From Protea cynaroides (Eukaryota > Streptophyta > Magnoliopsida > Proteales > Proteaceae): a DNA stretch of 64,000 bases. Made by a program: the position numbers and the translations under genes. Below are positions 60,207 through 64,000 of this stretch, one piece after another. Position 1 is the first letter of the stretch, and each line of letters begins with the position of its first letter. The stretch covers positions 79,056,149 through 79,120,148 of the forward strand of contig CM053266.1 in NCBI GenBank assembly GCA_028583415.1. The letters run 5' to 3'. A model generated the notes under the pieces. It worked only from the letters and a program-made list of their open reading frames with translations, made no database searches and was not told where the DNA came from.

Positions 60207-61877
60207 TCAAAGCAACTGCCAGAGCTGTTGATTTTCCTTTCAGACAGTCTCCACTTCTTTCATCAACTCAGCTTGCTTTTCAAGAATTGAATTCATCGCA
60301 CTTGTCACATCCATCTGTTAAGACGTTAAGTATCCCATAAGAAAAAAAGGGAGCCAAGACAAGAAACGGGGAAAGAAAGCATGAATGTGTGATGTTTAAA
60401 GCAATCACCCATCTATCCATACCTCCTGTAAATGAAATTGCCTTAATATCTCAATATGAAGGCTCCTCATATCCTCATGGATGGATTTCTGGACTGATGC
60501 TAGAGTCTCTTCAAGAGTGCGCTGAACCAGCTGAAGTGTAAATGAAGAGGTCCCTTGCTGTGGATCTTGCTGAGATGGTACCTTTTGGGGTTGTGAAGTT
60601 TCTTTCTCTCTGTTAACAAAGATAACCAAATCAAGAAAAATGGCTTAGACGAAAGAATTAAAGGAAAAAAACTGATTTTTTTTATACATTTATCACTGGA
60701 TGAATTCCTGATCCTGGGGCTGCTCGTGTCTCCGATCTTGAAAAGAAACTATTTAAAAGCTCTTCCCTGGTTTCAGCTCCTTTTTTTTTGGCCTTAGGAG
60801 AACCTGTCACAAGGGCTGCTCCATCACTGAAAGAGGGAATGGTACTTATTCTCTCTGCAAAAGTGGAAAATCTCCTAGGAAAGGTTTGAGACATTGACAC
60901 AGGAAGTTCGAGATTAGCCTGTGCTGCAATGCCCTTTGTCCCATGGGACACTGAGACAGAACTAAAATGCAGATGTTCTAGTAGTCCCGAAGTTGTTTCT
61001 TGGCTGGAGGAGGCATCTCTTGCTCGCAGGTTTGGATGGTTCAAGTTTGCATTTTATAAGGAGCTCATACTTGAAAAGCGTGTGGACAAGGATGAATCTT
61101 GTAAGCCAGAATATATGGAAGTCGATGCAAGGGATCCTGATGTGACAGTCCAAACTTCAGAAGTAGTGGAAGATTCTTCACTCTTGGAAGAGGCAACAGA
61201 TGTAGTAGCAGTCAACCGTGACGAAGAAAATCGAGTCACATCAGATCTGTCCATCTGTACAAGTTCATGTGTGAAAAACAGAGAATTTGAGTTTGCTTTT
61301 CCCTAGTACAAGTAATTGCTGTCTAAGAATTGAGAAGTGAAAATCAAACCTGTCTGGAAATGGAATTAAATTTCCAATCAGATATTGGATGGGGATCATT
61401 TCCACCATCCTCTGCAAAAGGGAGTCTTCTACCAGATGGAAGGAATAATAGAGATGCATTATCCTTCTTTCCCTCTTCATGATCATCTAACAACTTATCA
61501 AGTGAAGGTGTAATTGGCTGAACATCAACAAGTGGGGAGAATACTTCCATATCATCCTTGAAGTTATAATTAGTAGGAGCTTGTAATCTTGACAAAGTTG
61601 CAGCAGTCCATAGATGATTTTGGTGTGGTGTTTCCTCTGCTGTAGATGAATACATTGTGCTTGATGTAGATCCACCACTGGTTGGCATAAGAGAAGATGA
61701 ATCAACAAAAGGACTTGAACACACAGATTTTCAAGAACCAAGAACTGCTGTGACAAGAGAAAGACTTGATGATGTTATGGAAGTGGATCAGAGGCATAAA
61801 GACCGAATCTTCCTCAGCACCTCCCAGGAGTGTGAACTCAGCATTACAATTACTTTCATTGCTAACATTGGGTTTTG
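60207..61877 (-). pseudogene. NEDD1: NEDD1-like gene, C-terminal exons, degenerate
   Basis: NEDD1 is a WD40 protein that brings the gamma-tubulin ring complex to microtubule nucleation sites. Here the minus strand shows, in order: LLGGAEEDSVFMP and SSSLSLVTAVLGS (61877-61731), SPFVDSSSLMP to DWKFNSISRQ (61724-61350), a long Ser-rich exon from 61254 with RRFSTFAERISTIPSFSDG and AETREELLNSFFSR (to ~60690), an exon 60611-60423 with LQLVQRTLEETLASVQKSIH, and a last exon from 60314 with SAMNSILEKQAELMKEVETV. These match the C-terminal half and coiled coil of plant NEDD1 as I remember it. It is broken by two frameshifts near 61775-61790 and stops at 61731-61733, 61054-61056 and 60240-60242; after the last, KENQQLWQLL remains in frame. 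The WD40 half is not in the window. Convergent to ATG1. Confidence 0.75.
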
Positions 61878-62118
61878 ACCTTTGTCACCATAAACTTGTA
61901 AGAGCATGCTGAAACTTGGAAGTCATTAGCATCAGCAAAGATGAAATGAAGCTGAATTTATCAGCTTAGTGAAAGTGGACAACATGACCCAGATCAGATA
62001 GATTTCTGGTTAGGCATGACTTTGGTAAATAGTAATGGGTATTTTTCTGATTATAAATATGAAAATAAAATGCACATGTGATGTGACACATTAAATAGGG
62101 AATGAGAATCATATTCAT

Positions 62119-63527
62119 CACAGGGACAAGGTGACCCAAGGCATTAAGAGAGCTGCTTGAGTGCTTAGGTGACAAAACGAGTGGACCAGGTGTACCCAAG
62201 GCTTTGTAAGAGAACATCTTCCATAAGGGAATTTATACAAAAAAAAAAAAGAGATTCTGAGCATCGATTTTTATTGTTTTTAATACATATAATATGCATA
62301 TGTCCATGCATCATGATACATTAAATAACAACTATTAAGAAAAACAGTAGTGCATGATACATTAAGGCGACCAAACGCCCATATATTGAAAAAGGAAAAT
62401 TTTCATATACACCCCAATAAGGATTGGAAACATCATCTACCTCCACAAGATTGTAAAAACCTCATCTAGTACCCAAAAAGTTTGCTCCGTTAATCAACGA
62501 AGTCCACTCCGTTAACAAAATTCCGTTAGTTGCTGAAGTTAGTTGCGCTGAACATTTTAACGGACCATACTACCCTTTTAGCATTGTTAAAGGAAGAAAA
62601 TACCCTTTATTCATAACTTACCCTACCCAAATGTTCATTTCGATTTGTAACAGTGAAATTAGAAAATTAACTCTCGATCCTCTGTTCACGATGACGATTG
62701 TCTTCATGCTTTTTGAATCTTCTCTTCGACGACGACGACGATGGACTTCATCTTCCTCGAGTCTTCTGTAGCTTCTTCTTCTTTGCCGGCGAAGGTTAAT
62801 GTGTTAAAGTTTCATCAATCATTGGGGTTGAGGTTGCAACTACAAGGAATCGGCGAACAGTGGAATCGATGAACATTGGGGTTTCATCGATCATGGTCGT
62901 TGCATCTATGATGGTTTTTCATGCATCTATGTCTTATTCTTCCCCGTCCATCCCAACTTATTGCTACTAATCCTCTGAATATCATCATCCCCTTTTCCCC
63001 AATATCCCATCAGGTATGTGAAAAAACCCTAACCAAAATATTGAAGAGATTGAGAAAAATTATCAGTTAGGGTTTTAGTAGTTTTAGTTCGACGTTGAAC
63101 TATTTATAGTCCATTGAATCTATTTGCTTTCATAAAATGAGATGCCGGAGATAGGATTCTGAAGATGTGATACCACCGTCGACCACCACAAAGAGGGAAC
63201 CAACGCCGTAGAGAGAATCAACTCAGAGGGAACCAACGCACACTGGAGTTAGGTTAGGGCTTGGGTGAGATTGAATATGAGAGAGAGACACAATATACAT
63301 AACATTATAAAGGTTAAATTAGTCATTCAACATATTTCTTTAATTTTTCAATTTTTAATAAGAAGGGTAAAATTGTATTTCAACAATTCCGTCAGTTAAT
63401 TGGATGTGATTGAGGTTTTTGCAATTTTGTGGAGGTAGATGATGTTTCCAATCCTTATTGGGGTGTATATGAAAAATTTCCTATTGAAAAACTACATGGA
63501 CGCTTGAGCGACATCTTGATAACTATT
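62119..63527. mobile_element. Decayed hAT-like repeat of the CATAGTTGTCAAGG family, split by a Mutator-like element
   Basis: The left side has cacagggacaaggtgaccca and gcttaggtgac words. The right side has cttgagcgacatcttgataactatt, a worn form of the family terminus. A clear octamer target duplication was not found, so membership is provisional. It probably lies in an intron of the NEDD1-like gene. Confidence 0.45.
62394..63481. mobile_element. Mutator-like non-autonomous element, 10-bp target duplication
   Basis: 1088 bp with ~70-bp inverted ends sharing CATATACACCCCAATAAGG and TTGGAAACATCATCTACC. The outermost bases are GGAAAATTTTC and GGAAATTTTTC. TATTGAAAAA is identical on both sides (62384-62393, 63482-63491). 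The interior has gene-like composition (cgacgacgacgacgatgg, ccggcgaaggt) but no domain I recognise and no transposase. Confidence 0.9.
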
Positions 63528-64000
63528 TCATAGTGAAAGTTGGTTTATCCACGTTTACAATGAAAATAAAACACCGCTTCGTGTTTTTCACGAATCAGAA
63601 CTCGTTTTGCAGAACTGGAGTTTGCCGTATGGAAAGAATGGGTCCGGCTAGGGAAAGCGTTTAAAACGCGAATCTGTATTTTATAATCCAAAAAAACGTG
63701 TGACTAATATGCTACGGAAACACCCCCAAACCCCCTAAATGCCTCATTTCTCCCCAGTTTGCACAATCCTCCTATGGTTTATGCTTTCCTAATCTCAGTG
63801 TCGGTAATGGCAGAGTCACAGAAGATTATTCAAACTCGGGTTTATGCTTGCCGACGCTCCTGAAAGTAGAATACCTATGAATGGAACCGATTATCTGAAA
63901 ATAGAATGGGCCTGGTACATTTATTTTCATTTCGGTAGATCTAGGGTTTTATTTTAGCTAATGTTGAAGAAGAGAGGAAACAGGATTGTAGCATTTTAAA
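63528..64000. other. Unassigned right edge
   Basis: No gene or repeat recognised. Sequence is more CpG-containing than its surroundings (cgtttaaaacgcgaatc). It may be intron or upstream sequence of the NEDD1-like gene. Confidence 0.3.

Noticed and set aside
61303..61349. Alternative acceptor giving a longer NEDD1-like exon from 61302
   Set aside because: It would leave a 47-nt intron, shorter than plant introns normally are; the acceptor before 61254 gives 95 nt.
1..64000. tRNA, rRNA, CRISPR or bacterial-type operons
   Set aside because: No cloverleaf with canonical A and B boxes, no rRNA-like sequence and no regularly spaced spacers were seen. The regular repeats are tandem arrays inside a plant retroelement.

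Overview
The window is nuclear DNA from a flowering plant with a large, repeat-rich genome. Evidence: a plant-type ATG1 kinase gene with very long introns, Ty1/copia and Ty3/gypsy LTR retrotransposons, RTE-type LINEs, hAT and Mutator MITEs, and an interstitial run of the plant telomere repeat (CCCTAAA). I cannot name the species. It does not look like a grass.

Positions 1-30,000 are almost entirely nested retrotransposons. A degenerate Ty3/gypsy body on the minus strand (1-256 and 2471-3120) is split by an LTR of a ~2.3 kb family. Next is a ~19 kb non-coding element at 3722-22818, bounded by the direct repeat CCTGC. It has ~3.2 kb LTRs, an Ogre/TAT-like primer-binding site and an internal region built from four tandem-repeat arrays (units ~76, 91, ~117 and 117 bp). 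It carries two insertions of the ~2.3 kb LTR family: a fragment at 5061-5993 and a solo LTR at 16565-18853. More LTRs of that family follow at 24950-27270 and 27271-27996.

Positions 30,548-58,664 hold the one intact gene: an ATG1 (ULK1-type) autophagy-initiating Ser/Thr kinase on the plus strand. It has 13 coding exons joining in frame into 722 codons, with an N-terminal kinase domain, a disordered linker with an ATG8-interacting motif, and a C-terminal tandem MIT (EAT) domain. Intron 1 is 14.3 kb. It holds a disabled 5.2 kb copia element with AATAC target duplications, an old minus-strand LTR, and three MITEs. Across the gene there are six members of one hAT-type MITE family (termini CATAGTTGTCAAGGCG), most with recognisable 8-bp target duplications; none was seen in the first 30 kb. 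Intron 4 contains three nested or adjacent RTE LINE pieces, one with a 17-bp target duplication. Intron 12 contains a telomere-repeat patch between 18-bp direct repeats.

Positions 58,665-64,000 contain, tail-to-tail with ATG1, the C-terminal exons of a NEDD1-like (gamma-tubulin-recruiting WD40 protein) gene on the minus strand, broken by stops and frameshifts. Its upstream side is interrupted by a Mutator-like element with a 10-bp target duplication, itself sitting in a decayed hAT-like repeat. No tRNA, rRNA or CRISPR was seen. No wholly new protein-coding system was seen; the most unusual material is the multi-array non-coding retroelement and the layered transposon history inside ATG1.
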